Part shown: positions 55,224 to 63,330 of the stretch, piece by piece
Numbering within the stretch: the stretch's first letter is position 1
Layout: every line of letters starts with the position of its first letter
Assembly: GCA_023664345.1 (NCBI GenBank)
Contig: JAMPFQ010000006.1
Coordinates: 95,015 to 159,014 of the forward strand
Length of the DNA stretch: 64,000 nucleotides
Source of the DNA: Lachnospiraceae bacterium
GTDB lineage: Bacteria; Bacillota; Clostridia; Lachnospirales; Lachnospiraceae
Direction: 5' to 3'
The notes under the pieces: generated by a model
What the model was told of the DNA's origin: nothing
Database searches by the model: none
What the model saw: only the letters and a program-made list of their open reading frames with translations
Made by a program: the position numbers and the translations under genes

Positions 55224-55252
55224 TTGACAAATTACCAACAATTTACTAGACT
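55224..55252 (+). promoter_or_regulatory. rpsT promoter
   Basis: The -35 TTGACA (55224-55229) and -10 TAGACT (55247-55252), with a 17-bp spacer, lie about 85 bases ahead of the rpsT start codon on the plus strand. Confidence 0.7.
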
Positions 55253-55343
55253 ATTAGAGTATGTTTACATTAGTCTTCCGTGTCTGGCTAAGGTGAAACA
55301 AAGCATAAAACGATCATTGTATACAAATTGGAGGTGTACGACT

Positions 55344-55607
55344 TTGGCTAACATTAAATCCGCAAAGAAGAGAATTATAGTAAACCGCACTAGGGCTGAA
55401 AGAAACAAGTCCATCAGATCCAGTGTGAAGACCGCCATAAAGAAGGTTTTCGCTGCGATCGAGTCCGGCGACAAGGCTGCTGCGGAGACCGCTCTCCGCG
55501 CTGCTACCAAGACCATCGATATGGCTGCCAGCAAGGGTGTTTACCATAAGAACAATGCGGCGCGCAAGGTTTCCCGCATCAGCAAAGCAGTAAACCAGAT
55601 GGTTTGA
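55344..55607 (+). CDS. rpsT: 30S ribosomal protein S20
   Basis: This 87-residue basic protein begins with the canonical ANIKSAKKRIIVNRTRAERNKS. The start codon is TTG at 55344, placed nine bases behind GGAGG. An upstream in-frame start would add 40 residues foreign to the family. S20 of Escherichia coli also starts with UUG, which helps autoregulation. It binds 16S rRNA. It is the only plus-strand gene in the central part of the window. Confidence 0.96.
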   Translation: MANIKSAKKRIIVNRTRAERNKSIRSSVKTAIKKVFAAIESGDKAAAETALRAATKTIDMAASKGVYHKNNAARKVSRISKAVNQMV

Positions 55608-55651
55608 GATAATGAGCGCAAAACGTCCGTGTCTGCGAGTATGATCACATG

Positions 55652-55685
55652 AAAAAGCACCCATACTGTTATGAGTGCTTTTTTC
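55652..55685 (+). terminator. rpsT terminator
   Basis: The stem AAAAAGCAC pairs with GTGCTTTTT, and a run of six T follows. It lies 45 bases after the rpsT stop codon. The symmetric A and T runs allow it to work in both directions, so it may also end the opposing TPM-domain transcript. Confidence 0.8.
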
Positions 55686-55698
55686 TGTCTTATGATCC

Positions 55699-56616
55699 CT
55701 AAAATCTGCGGCTTCCCCCGCCATGGCTCGCCCCACTCCGGCTGGTATGATGGCCGCCGCCTCCGCTGCTGTGGGAACTCCCGCTCCGGCTGCTGCCACT
55801 GCTGCTCTCAATTCTCCTGGTAACCACATTCTTGCGGATAAAATCGTCCGCCTGCTCTCTCATCACGGGTCTGCCGCCCTCCACATAAGTGTTTGCGGTG
55901 GTGGTATCCTGCGCCGCTTTCTGATGCAGGTTCTTCATAGCGTAGACCAGCGCTACGACCAGGGGTACCATGATCACAAGAATGAAAGGAAACGGTTCTG
56001 TTCCGCTGCTGCCGGAGGACATAATGGAAGCCACCTCGTTGACATACGCCATATATGCCTTGTAGGGAGCCGCCCTGTTATATTTTGCCACCGCGTCGAA
56101 CACATCGTCGATATCCGCATTGCTGAACCTGGTTTCCACCCGGCCGCTGGTGGACAGATGCCCGCCGGTCTGCCCTTCATACCAGTTATGTACAAACAGG
56201 CAGCCATCGCCCTCAAATTCCTTATTATATCCATATCGGTTCTCATCCCAGAAATCATCGGCATATTCCGTCATATTCCGTTCCCAGTCCGTGGAACGGC
56301 ATCCTGACTGCTCTATGGCCTCCGCGCCCTTCATGGGCTGGTCTATGGTCACCAGCACAATATCAATGTGCAGCCTGCCCTCTACTTCAGCGATCCTCTC
56401 ACGCAGGCCATCTTCCTCCTCGTCCGTCAACGCATCCGCATAATCGTAAACCCTCTCCGCAGGCGCTGAATGATTGGTGCGCGGTATATCGCTGGCTATC
56501 GCGTAATCCACCCCCAGAATGACCGTGATCACCAACAGGATGCCTATGCCGATGAACCATATGCGGAAGTAGCGGAAATATTGCTTTCTTGCCTCTTTCT
56601 TTATCTCGTTACTCAT
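55699..56616 (-). CDS. TPM-domain membrane protein with Ser/Gly/His-rich tail
   Basis: The 305 residues include an N-terminal membrane segment (about 18-42) and a TPM (TLP18.3/Psb32) domain at about 60-195 with VYDYADALTDEEEDGLRERI and DIVLVTIDQPM. A second membrane helix lies at about 215-235. The tail from about 265 is almost only Ser, Gly, Arg and His. Proteins like this are often called YgcG. The domain faces outward by topology. The role is unknown. Confidence 0.85.
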   Translation of the reverse strand: MSNEIKKEARKQYFRYFRIWFIGIGILLVITVILGVDYAIASDIPRTNHSAPAERVYDYADALTDEEEDGLRERIAEVEGRLHIDIVLVTIDQPMKGAEAIEQSGCRSTDWERNMTEYADDFWDENRYGYNKEFEGDGCLFVHNWYEGQTGGHLSTSGRVETRFSNADIDDVFDAVAKYNRAAPYKAYMAYVNEVASIMSSGSSGTEPFPFILVIMVPLVVALVYAMKNLHQKAAQDTTTANTYVEGGRPVMREQADDFIRKNVVTRRIESSSGSSRSGSSHSSGGGGHHTSRSGASHGGGSRRF

Positions 56617-56663
56617 TTTCTGCCCTTTCTATTCAAGTTCTTGCTTGCAGGAACTTGTTCCGC

Positions 56664-57665
56664 CTATAAAAATTCCAGGAACCATGACATGATCAGCCGA
56701 ACCATTATCATGACAGCTGTCAGGCAGGCCCAGAGCGTGCCCGTATATCCCCAGACTTTCTTTTTGGAAATGGGAGGCATCCCCACGATCTTCCCCGTCT
56801 GCCCGTTGACATAAAAAGGATACATCTGCCCGTCATATTGATAATCATATTTCCAGAGCGGGATCAGGCCGTACTCCGCCACGCTGTCTTCCACCCGGAT
56901 GTCTTTCTGTCCGGGTGAAACCGTGGCATACCCGGAGATACTCCCTTTGAGCAGCTTTTCCGCGTCCGCTTTCATATGATCCCTGGCCCTGAACTCCACA
57001 AGGTCTGAGGTCATATTATACTTTTCACCATAAAAACCCGACATATATTCCGGCTTAAAATCCTCCATCTGCCCATACTGAAAAGGCGCGATCAGATCCA
57101 TCACCTCATCCGGCATCTGTATGGAAGCATCCACAGGAATATCCTGAAAATCAATATCCATATTTCGGTGGATCCTGTAATAGGAGGTCTCCGTATACTG
57201 TGTGTTCCCCGATGTCCAGCTTCTCACCTTGGTGCCTTCCCCGTCATACCGGCAGTTCGCGTCATAGCTGTAGAACCAGAAAGGCACATAGTACCCCTGC
57301 ATCCGGTCCAGCCTTGCCTCCGACAGGAAATCCGTGGGCGCAAAGGTACACTTTTTAAACTTTTCCCGCAGGGAATTTTTGCAGGCCTCTTTCCCCATCT
57401 GGAACGGGATAATCTTCTTTGGCGTATATTCCCCCTCGACCCGTTGGTTGAAAATCATGTAATTATCGCAGTAGGGGCACTGCGTCGCCGAAGTATGCTC
57501 TTCCACAGGTATCTCACCGCCGCAATTGGGACAGACGGTAATCTCACTGTCCGGGAAATCCCTGCGCTCGTCACTTTTCACGCTGTCACAATAGGGACAG
57601 AACATGCTGTGCCGCTCCGGGCTGTAAACTACGTTTCCGCCACAGTTCTTACATACAAATATCAT
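56664..57665 (-). CDS. Zinc-ribbon protein with C-terminal membrane helices
   Basis: The 333-residue protein has two N-terminal zinc ribbons: CKNCGG with CPYCDS (about 5-27), then CPNCGG with CPYCDN (about 45-68). A soluble region follows with many Tyr and Phe residues, and a C-terminal hydrophobic stretch (about 305-333) carries one or two helices. The cysteine pairs resemble those of TFIIB-type or rubredoxin-like ribbons. No enzyme motif was seen. It overlaps the next gene by 17 nt, so it is translated with the ADGPT protein. Confidence 0.75.
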   Translation of the reverse strand: MIFVCKNCGGNVVYSPERHSMFCPYCDSVKSDERRDFPDSEITVCPNCGGEIPVEEHTSATQCPYCDNYMIFNQRVEGEYTPKKIIPFQMGKEACKNSLREKFKKCTFAPTDFLSEARLDRMQGYYVPFWFYSYDANCRYDGEGTKVRSWTSGNTQYTETSYYRIHRNMDIDFQDIPVDASIQMPDEVMDLIAPFQYGQMEDFKPEYMSGFYGEKYNMTSDLVEFRARDHMKADAEKLLKGSISGYATVSPGQKDIRVEDSVAEYGLIPLWKYDYQYDGQMYPFYVNGQTGKIVGMPPISKKKVWGYTGTLWACLTAVMIMVRLIMSWFLEFL

Positions 57666-58296
57666 TTTGATCCGGTTCCTTTCTTTGGTGTATCACATTT
57701 GCATATGTAACATAAATATGCCCGACCGCAAATATGATCGCAAAAATGATCAACGGGACATATTCCAGCGTGATCCCGCTCAGTAAAAACAGGCAGGATG
57801 GCAGCGCCGCAAGAGACATCTGCAGCGCCCCTGCTCCTTTTCCCCTGCGCCTTCCCGCCATAAAGACCGACGTGGGGCCATCAGCCCAGCCGATCACCTC
57901 CGTTCTGGCCACATAGAAATAAATCCCCCACACTACCCAATAGGCTGTGAGGAGCAGTGTGTTTCCAACGAGATACACCAGAAATAACGCCACGGAAGAA
58001 AATCCATAACCTCCGCTCTTCAGGCAGACTGCCATAAACAGCATGGAGCCATACCGCCCGATCTGCTCTAAAATATTCATGAACCTGTTTTCGCAGAGAT
58101 TCCTCTCCCCCTTATGCTTTATGGCGTAGATGATATTTGGAATAAGCAGAAGCGCTACAATGAGCAGTCCGAATATATTGATCCAGTTCCAGACAAAGAC
58201 AAAGCCGCCCCCTCCGAGATTCCCCGTCGTCCCCACTTTTCCCGCGTAAAAGTATGCCGTAGGGCCGTCTGCATGATCTATGATACTGTAACTCAT
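57649..58296 (-). CDS. Membrane protein with two ADGPT motifs
   Basis: The 215-residue protein has an N-terminal motif DHADGPTAYFYAG (about residues 7-19), then a helix at about 33-53, two at about 75-118, the second motif IGWADGPTSVFMAG (about 128-141), and two C-terminal helices (about 150-200). The ADGPT sequence resembles the conserved GGADGPT segment of sodium-pumping decarboxylase beta subunits, but the rest does not match that family. The function is unknown. It heads the two-gene unit with the zinc-ribbon protein. Confidence 0.75.
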   Translation of the reverse strand: MSYSIIDHADGPTAYFYAGKVGTTGNLGGGGFVFVWNWINIFGLLIVALLLIPNIIYAIKHKGERNLCENRFMNILEQIGRYGSMLFMAVCLKSGGYGFSSVALFLVYLVGNTLLLTAYWVVWGIYFYVARTEVIGWADGPTSVFMAGRRRGKGAGALQMSLAALPSCLFLLSGITLEYVPLIIFAIIFAVGHIYVTYANVIHQRKEPDQNDICM

Positions 58297-58579
58297 CAGT
58301 TCTCCCTTCCGATCTCATCCAATACAGCAAACCTGCCCTATATTGAGTCAATCTAAGTTAAAGCATATCATACTTTATGGATTTTCGCTACTGATTTGTT
58401 TTACAGACTTTACCATAATTTTGTGCGCTCCAGCGCACATGGAATCAGAAGTTGACACAATGCCTTTCCGTGTCAACATTTTACCATGCGCACAAAAGAG
58501 GATGCCACCGCAAAATCCGCAATGGCATCCTCTCATCTTTCTGACAAACCGCCAGATCTGTCGGCCAGACATCAGATCT
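58297..58579. other. Gap between tpiA and the ADGPT gene
   Basis: No gene was seen. It holds the tpiA terminator and two further perfect inverted repeats: GTGCGCT-cc-AGCGCAC (58423-58438) and GTTGACAC with GTGTCAAC (58451-58477). Their role is unclear; they may be operator-like or hairpin elements. Confidence 0.5.
58498..58532 (-). terminator. tpiA terminator
   Basis: A perfect 10-bp stem, GAGGATGCCA and TGGCATCCTC, is separated by 15 bases. On the minus strand it is followed by TTTTG. It lies about 50 bases after the tpiA stop codon. Confidence 0.8.
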
Positions 58580-59332
58580 TTATTTATTGTAGTTCACGAT
58601 CTGCCCAAAATCCGGTTTCAAAGACGCGCCGCCTACCAGGCCGCCGTCGATGTCCTCCTGGGCGAACAGTTCCGGAGCGCTGGACGCGGATACGGAACCG
58701 CCGTACTGGATACGGATTGCCGCCGCCGTCGCGTCGTCATAGATCTCCCCAATGCACTCCCTGATGGCCTTGCAGACTTCCTGGGCCTGCTCGGTGGTGG
58801 CTACCTTACCGGTTCCGATCGCCCAGATGGGCTCATATGCGATCACTGCAGCAGCAGCCTGTTCCGCAGTCACGTTCAGGAACGCGATCTTGATCTGCTG
58901 GCGGATGAAATCGATCGTCACACCCTGCTCTCTCTGGGTCAGGGTCTCGCCGCAGCAGATGATGGGGGTAAGATTATGTTCAAAGGCTTTCAGGACTTTC
59001 TTATTCACGGTCTCGTCCGTCTCCGCAAAATACTCTCTTCTCTCGGAGTGTCCGATGATAACATACTTAACGCCTGCGTCCACAAGCATTGCGGGAGAGA
59101 TCTCGCCAGTAAACGCGCCTTTCTCCTCAAAGTACATATTTTCCGCTCCGATCATGATGTTGGAGTCCTTTGCCGCCTCCATGGCGGGAATGATATCGAT
59201 AGCGGGCACGCAGAACACTACGTCCACCTCATCATTCTTTACAAGCGGCTTTAAGGTATCGATCAACTCTACCGCCTGACTGGGAGTCATGTTCATCTTC
59301 CAGTTTCCGGCTATGATTTTCTTTCTTGCCAT
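58580..59332 (-). CDS. tpiA: Triosephosphate isomerase
   Basis: This 250-residue TIM barrel has [13 protein letters not shown] at the N terminus, [12 protein letters not shown] with the catalytic histidine, and [14 protein letters not shown] with the catalytic glutamate. It interconverts dihydroxyacetone phosphate and glyceraldehyde 3-phosphate. The ATG at 59332 has GGAG five bases before. It is the last gene of the gap-pgk cluster. Confidence 0.97.
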   Translation of the reverse strand: MARKKIIAGNWKMNMTPSQAVELIDTLKPLVKNDEVDVVFCVPAIDIIPAMEAAKDSNIMIGAENMYFEEKGAFTGEISPAMLVDAGVKYVIIGHSERREYFAETDETVNKKVLKAFEHNLTPIICCGETLTQREQGVTIDFIRQQIKIAFLNVTAEQAAAAVIAYEPIWAIGTGKVATTEQAQEVCKAIRECIGEIYDDATAAAIRIQYGGSVSASSAPELFAQEDIDGGLVGGASLKPDFGQIVNYNK

Positions 59333-59340
59333 TTTTTCTC

Positions 59341-59428
59341 CATTCTGCGCTGCTTTTTGCGCATAACGAGTTTGCGGCAAGCAGCGCACAGACACAAATC
59401 TCGCGATTGAAAATTTAAATTTTCAATC
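59341..59428. repeat. GC-rich hairpin plus perfect AT palindrome upstream of tpiA
   Basis: The arms TGCGCTGCTT and AAGCAGCGCA form a 10-bp stem around 23 bases. Next to it is a perfect 24-bp palindrome at 59405-59428 built on GAAAATTTAAATTTTC. It lies between the MazG-like gene and tpiA. Compare 8755-8815. Confidence 0.6.
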
Positions 59429-59449
59429 TTTTCCTCGCTTCTCTTTCTT

Positions 59450-59782
59450 TTATGCTTTCCAGCGGGTCATATTTTTCTCAAACTTATCGGTATATGCCTG
59501 CTTCAATTCGTTCTCGGATATGCCGTAGCACAGCATGACATCGCCGTAGTACATCAGCACATCCGCCATCTCCTCCACAAGATGCGCCCTGAGCTCAGCG
59601 TTCTTTGCAGCATTGCGTCCGCCATTTTTCTTCACAATGTCGATCACCTCGCCGACCTCCCCAATCATCCACAGGAGGTGGTCCTTGCCTGTCTCCGGAG
59701 TGAGCGGTATCCACACATCCTTGTAGCGCTCACGCAATTTCCTCTGCATCTCCAGCATTTCGCCCACTGTAAATTCTGCCAT
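59450..59782 (-). CDS. MazG-like nucleotide pyrophosphohydrolase
   Basis: The 110-residue all-helical protein has the MazG-type acidic motifs: GEVGEVIDIVKKNGG (ExxE part) and HLVEEMADVLMYYGD (EExxD part). They bind magnesium and the nucleotide phosphates. Members cleave non-canonical or excess NTPs. The start at 59782 has AAGGAGG; the longer ORF would read through a duplicated repeat and was rejected. The place between pgk and tpiA is unusual. Confidence 0.8.
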   Translation of the reverse strand: MAEFTVGEMLEMQRKLRERYKDVWIPLTPETGKDHLLWMIGEVGEVIDIVKKNGGRNAAKNAELRAHLVEEMADVLMYYGDVMLCYGISENELKQAYTDKFEKNMTRWKA

Positions 59783-59830
59783 GCCAATCCTCCTTTGCAC
59801 GCCGGCCTCTACGCATAAGCAGAAACTGGC

Positions 59831-59946
59831 CGCTGCCGCGACACACGGTGTCGCGGTTACCAGGCTGCACTTATTTATCATCCGCTGCCGCGACACACGG
59901 CGTCGCGGTTACCAGGCTGCACTTATTTATCATCCGCTGCCGCGAC
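59831..59946. repeat. 52-bp tandem repeat made from the pgk 3' end
   Basis: There are two full units (59831-59882 and 59883-59934), differing at one base, plus a 12-bp partial third at 59935-59946. Each unit contains an inverted repeat CCGCGACA/TGTCGCGG (one form reduced to 7 bp) and carries the pgk stop codon region (TTATTTATCATC). The two copies lie 3' of the real pgk stop codon. Confidence 0.85.
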
Positions 59947-61146
59947 GCCGGGAAGTACTTTGCCCTCGAGGAATTCAAGGGACGCGCCGCCGCCGGTGGA
60001 GATATGGCTCATCTTGTCACCGAAGCCAAGCTGGTTCACCGCCGCCGCGGAATCACCGCCGCCGATGATGGTAGTAGCGTCCGTCTCCGCCAGAGCCTTT
60101 GCCACAGCGATGGTGCCTGCTGCCAGGGTAGGATTCTCGAACACGCCCATGGGGCCGTTCCATACCACGGTCTTCGCGCTCTTTACGGCATCAGCATACA
60201 TAGCCGCGGTCTTGGGACCGATGTCACAGCCCTCTCTGTCAGCGGGCATGTCAGCCACATCATAAACCTCGATCTCAACGGGAGCGTCGATGGGGTTGGG
60301 GAAAGCGGTCACGGTCACGGAATCGACGGGGAGCAGCAGCTTCTTGCCCAGCTTCTCAGCCTTCTCGATCATTTCCTTGCAGTAATCGATCTTCTCATTG
60401 TCAACCAGGGATCTGCCGATCTCATAGCCCTGCGCTTTCAGGAATGTATAAGCCATCCCGCCGCCGATGATCAGGGTATCGCACTTCTCCAGCAGATTGG
60501 AGATCACATTCAGCTTATCGGCAACCTTTGCGCCGCCCAGGATCGCCACAAAAGGCCTCACGGGATTCTCCACCGCGTTGCCCAGGAAATTGATCTCTTT
60601 CTGCATCAGGTAGCCAACCACATTCTCGCCGCCCTTTGCGGTGATGCACTTGGTAACGCCTTCCACGGAAGCGTGCGCCCTGTGGGAGGAACCGAAAGCG
60701 TCACATACATACAGGTCGGCCAGGTCAGCCAGTTCTTTCGAGAACTGCTCGCCGTTCTTGGTCTCCTCCGTACCGCGGAAACGGGTATTCTGGAGCAGGA
60801 CCACATCCCCCTCTTTCATAGCCTCCACCGCCTTGGTGGCAGCCTCCCCGGTCACGCTATAATCCGCTACGAACACAACTTCTTTCCCCAGCTTCTCGGA
60901 CAGCCTCTTTGCCACAGGCGCAAGGGATTCTTTCTCATTGGGGCCTTCCTTTACCTTGCCCAGATGAGAGCAGAGGATCACCTTGCCGCCATCGTCGATC
61001 AGCTTCTGGATGGTGGGAAGCGCTGCAACGATACGCGTCTCGTCAGTGATCTCACCGTTTTTCAAAGGCACGTTGAAATCACATCTCACCAATACTCTCT
61101 TTCCCTTTGCGTTGATGTCATCAACAGATTTCTTGTTCAAGCCCAT
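59923..61146 (-). CDS. pgk: Phosphoglycerate kinase
   Basis: This 407-residue enzyme has the N-terminal domain signature [17 protein letters not shown]. The C-terminal nucleotide site includes [25 protein letters not shown] and [11 protein letters not shown]. It makes ATP and 3-phosphoglycerate. It lies 130 nt after gap with two hairpins in the spacer. Its last codons are copied in the tandem repeat just downstream. Confidence 0.97.
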   Translation of the reverse strand: MGLNKKSVDDINAKGKRVLVRCDFNVPLKNGEITDETRIVAALPTIQKLIDDGGKVILCSHLGKVKEGPNEKESLAPVAKRLSEKLGKEVVFVADYSVTGEAATKAVEAMKEGDVVLLQNTRFRGTEETKNGEQFSKELADLADLYVCDAFGSSHRAHASVEGVTKCITAKGGENVVGYLMQKEINFLGNAVENPVRPFVAILGGAKVADKLNVISNLLEKCDTLIIGGGMAYTFLKAQGYEIGRSLVDNEKIDYCKEMIEKAEKLGKKLLLPVDSVTVTAFPNPIDAPVEIEVYDVADMPADREGCDIGPKTAAMYADAVKSAKTVVWNGPMGVFENPTLAAGTIAVAKALAETDATTIIGGGDSAAAVNQLGFGDKMSHISTGGGASLEFLEGKVLPGVAAADDK

Positions 61147-61194
61147 TTTTGATCTCCTTTTCTTTCATTTCATTTTACCGCTGACAATAGAAGA

Positions 61195-61265
61195 AAGGTC
61201 CGGTCCAACAGACCGGACCTTATAGGTCTTCCATCTTACATGAAGAATCGGGTAAGCGATTCTTC
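61195..61265 (-). other. Two hairpins between gap and pgk
   Basis: The first stem is AAGGTCCGGTC-tgttg-GACCGGACCTT (61195-61221), an 11-bp pair. The second is GAAGAATCG-cttacc-CGATTCTTC (61242-61265), a 9-bp pair close to the gap stop codon. Neither is followed by a strong T-tract, so partial termination or mRNA processing is more likely than full termination. Confidence 0.6.
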
Positions 61266-61276
61266 TTTTCGCCTTT

Positions 61277-62290
61277 TTATGCTAACTCACTGAAATACTT
61301 GATGGTGCGAACCATCTGGGATGTGTAGCTGTTCTCGTTATCATACCAGGAAACAACCTGTACCTGAGTATTGCCATCCTCCATGGGAGCCACCATGGTC
61401 TGAGTCGCGTCGAACAGGGAACCATAGGTCATACCGATCACGTCAGAAGATACGATCTCGTCGGTGTTGTAGCCATAGGACTCTGTCTGAGATGCTTTCA
61501 TCTTCTCGTTGATCTGCTCCTTGGTCACTGCGCCCTTGACAACAGCTACCAGGATAGTGGTAGAACCGGTAGGGGTAGGAACACGCTGAGCGGAACCGAT
61601 CAGCTTGCCGTTCAGTTCAGGGATAACCAGGCCGATCGCCTTTGCAGCGCCAGTGGAGTTGGGAACGATGTTCTGAGCGCCTGCACGGCTTCTTCTCTTG
61701 TCGCCCTTTCTCTGAGGACCGTCAAGGATCATCTGGTCGCCGGTGTAAGCGTGAACTGTTGTCATGATACCGGACTGGATGGGAGCCAGTTCGTTCAGGG
61801 CCTTAGCCATGGGAGCCAGGCAGTTGGTCGTACAGGAAGCTGCGGAAATAACGGTATCCTCGGGCTTCAATGTCTCATGGTTCACATTGTATACGATGGT
61901 AGGAAGATCGTTTCCTGCGGGCGCAGAGATAACAACCTTGCGGGCACCTGCTTTGATATGTGCGGAAGCCTTATCCTTGGAGGTATAGAAGCCTGTACAC
62001 TCCAGAACAACATCAACTTTCAGTTCGCCCCAGGGAAGTTTGGAAGCGTCCGCCTCTTTGTAGATGGTGATCTTCTTGCCGTTTACGGTGATGGAATCCT
62101 CGCCGGCCTCTACCTTGTCAGCATATTTGTATCTGCCCTGCGCGGTATCATACTTCAACAGATGCGCCAGCATATCAGGGCTGGTCAGATCGTTGATCGC
62201 CACTACCTCGTATCCCTCTGCATCAAACATCTGCCTGAATGCCAGACGGCCGATACGACCGAAACCATTAATTGCTACTCTTACTGCCAT
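61277..62290 (-). CDS. gap: Glyceraldehyde-3-phosphate dehydrogenase
   Basis: The 337-residue protein has the Rossmann motif [16 protein letters not shown], the active-site cysteine in [19 protein letters not shown], and [13 protein letters not shown] at the C terminus. It is a NAD-type glycolytic enzyme by the overall pattern. It is the first gene of the glycolytic cluster and has a good SigA promoter upstream. Confidence 0.97.
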   Translation of the reverse strand: MAVRVAINGFGRIGRLAFRQMFDAEGYEVVAINDLTSPDMLAHLLKYDTAQGRYKYADKVEAGEDSITVNGKKITIYKEADASKLPWGELKVDVVLECTGFYTSKDKASAHIKAGARKVVISAPAGNDLPTIVYNVNHETLKPEDTVISAASCTTNCLAPMAKALNELAPIQSGIMTTVHAYTGDQMILDGPQRKGDKRRSRAGAQNIVPNSTGAAKAIGLVIPELNGKLIGSAQRVPTPTGSTTILVAVVKGAVTKEQINEKMKASQTESYGYNTDEIVSSDVIGMTYGSLFDATQTMVAPMEDGNTQVQVVSWYDNENSYTSQMVRTIKYFSELA

Positions 62291-62389
62291 TTTAGTCTCC
62301 TCCTAAAATATATATTTTATATTTTTTGACGCCCTCACAGGAATCACTGGATATACCTGTCAGATTGTCAAAATTTTATCAGCAAACAT

Positions 62390-62418
62390 ATTTTACCTAA
62401 TTTCCTGCCATAATTCAA
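62390..62418 (-). promoter_or_regulatory. gap operon promoter
   Basis: The -35 TTGAAT (62413-62418) and -10 TAAAAT (62390-62395), with a 17-bp spacer, lie about 100 bases before the gap start codon. A second weaker TTGACA lies closer to the gene without a good -10 box. Confidence 0.6.
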
Positions 62419-62445
62419 GATGTAAATCAAAATTATTGCCAATTC

Positions 62446-62474
62446 TTTAAAAATACATCCAAACCTGTTATAAT
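62446..62474 (+). promoter_or_regulatory. Promoter of the PHP phosphatase gene
   Basis: A perfect -10 TATAAT (62469-62474) lies about 35 bases ahead of the start codon. The -35 is weak (TTTAAA, 62446-62451, 17-bp spacer). It is divergent to the gap promoter. Confidence 0.5.
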
Positions 62475-62511
62475 CGGACTGAATAAAGTTTTTCCAGAAA
62501 GGGGACAGATC

Positions 62512-63330
62512 ATGCCTGTTATATCAGATTGCCACCTGCACTCCTCCCATTCGGGAGATTCCGACACGCCCATGGAAGAAATGATCCTGCAAGGAATCGA
62601 CCTGGGGCTTGCTGACATGTGTTTTACAGAGCACAATGATTTCCATTATCCCGAATCACCCGATACACCTGCGGACATGTTCCTGCTGAACACCGATCCC
62701 TATCTGTATGACCTGGCGCGACTGAAAGAAAAATACGCGGGCCGCATCCGCCTGCTGTTCGGCGTGGAACTGGGACTGCAGCCCGAAGTCCTGCAAAAGA
62801 ACGCGGTCTACGCCAAGTCCTATGACTTCGACTTTATCATCGCCTCCTCCCATGTATGCCATGGGTGCGATCCCTATTATCCTGACTTCTTCCGGGGACG
62901 TTCCGAAGAGGAAGCCTATGGGGAATACTTTTGTTCCATTTTGGAAAACCTGAAAAAATTCTCCAATTTTGATGTGTACGGACACCTGGATTACGTGGTC
63001 AGATACGGCCCTGACAAAGATAAGAATTATTCCTATGAAAAATACAGGGACATCCTGGACGAGATACTGAAACTACTCCTGGATAAGGGAAAAGGGATCG
63101 AACTGAACACCGGCGGAATCAAGAGCGGAATGAAAGACTTCCATCCCTGCATGGGCGTGCTGAAACGCTATCGGGAACTGGGCGGCGAAATCATCACCGT
63201 AGGCTCCGACTCCCATGACGCCCGGCACATCGGCGATGCCTTTGACAGAGCCGCCGATGTACTGAAAGAATGCGGATTCAGGTACTATACCGTCTTTGAG
63301 AAAAGAAGTCCTGAATTTAAGAAGATATAG
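62512..63330 (+). CDS. PHP-domain histidinol-phosphatase (HisJ family)
   Basis: The 272-residue PHP protein has metal-binding motifs DCHLHSSHSGDSDTP, FTEHNDF, GVELGLQPE, ASSHVCHG, YGHLDYVVRYG and GSDSHDARH in the correct order. That order is typical of HisK/HisJ-type histidinol phosphatase. The histidine operon is not in the window, so another phosphoester substrate remains possible. The 3' end overlaps the convergent GNAT gene by 14 bases. Confidence 0.85.
   Translation: MPVISDCHLHSSHSGDSDTPMEEMILQGIDLGLADMCFTEHNDFHYPESPDTPADMFLLNTDPYLYDLARLKEKYAGRIRLLFGVELGLQPEVLQKNAVYAKSYDFDFIIASSHVCHGCDPYYPDFFRGRSEEEAYGEYFCSILENLKKFSNFDVYGHLDYVVRYGPDKDKNYSYEKYRDILDEILKLLLDKGKGIELNTGGIKSGMKDFHPCMGVLKRYRELGGEIITVGSDSHDARHIGDAFDRAADVLKECGFRYYTVFEKRSPEFKKI

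Noticed and set aside
55224..55343. N-terminal extension of S20 from an upstream start
   Set aside because: The added residues run through the rpsT promoter and leader, while the TTG with GGAGG gives the exact family N terminus.
59831..59946. 52-bp tandem repeat as a possible CRISPR or attachment site
   Set aside because: There are only two full copies without spacers, and the unit is a copy of the pgk 3' end. No integrase lies nearby.
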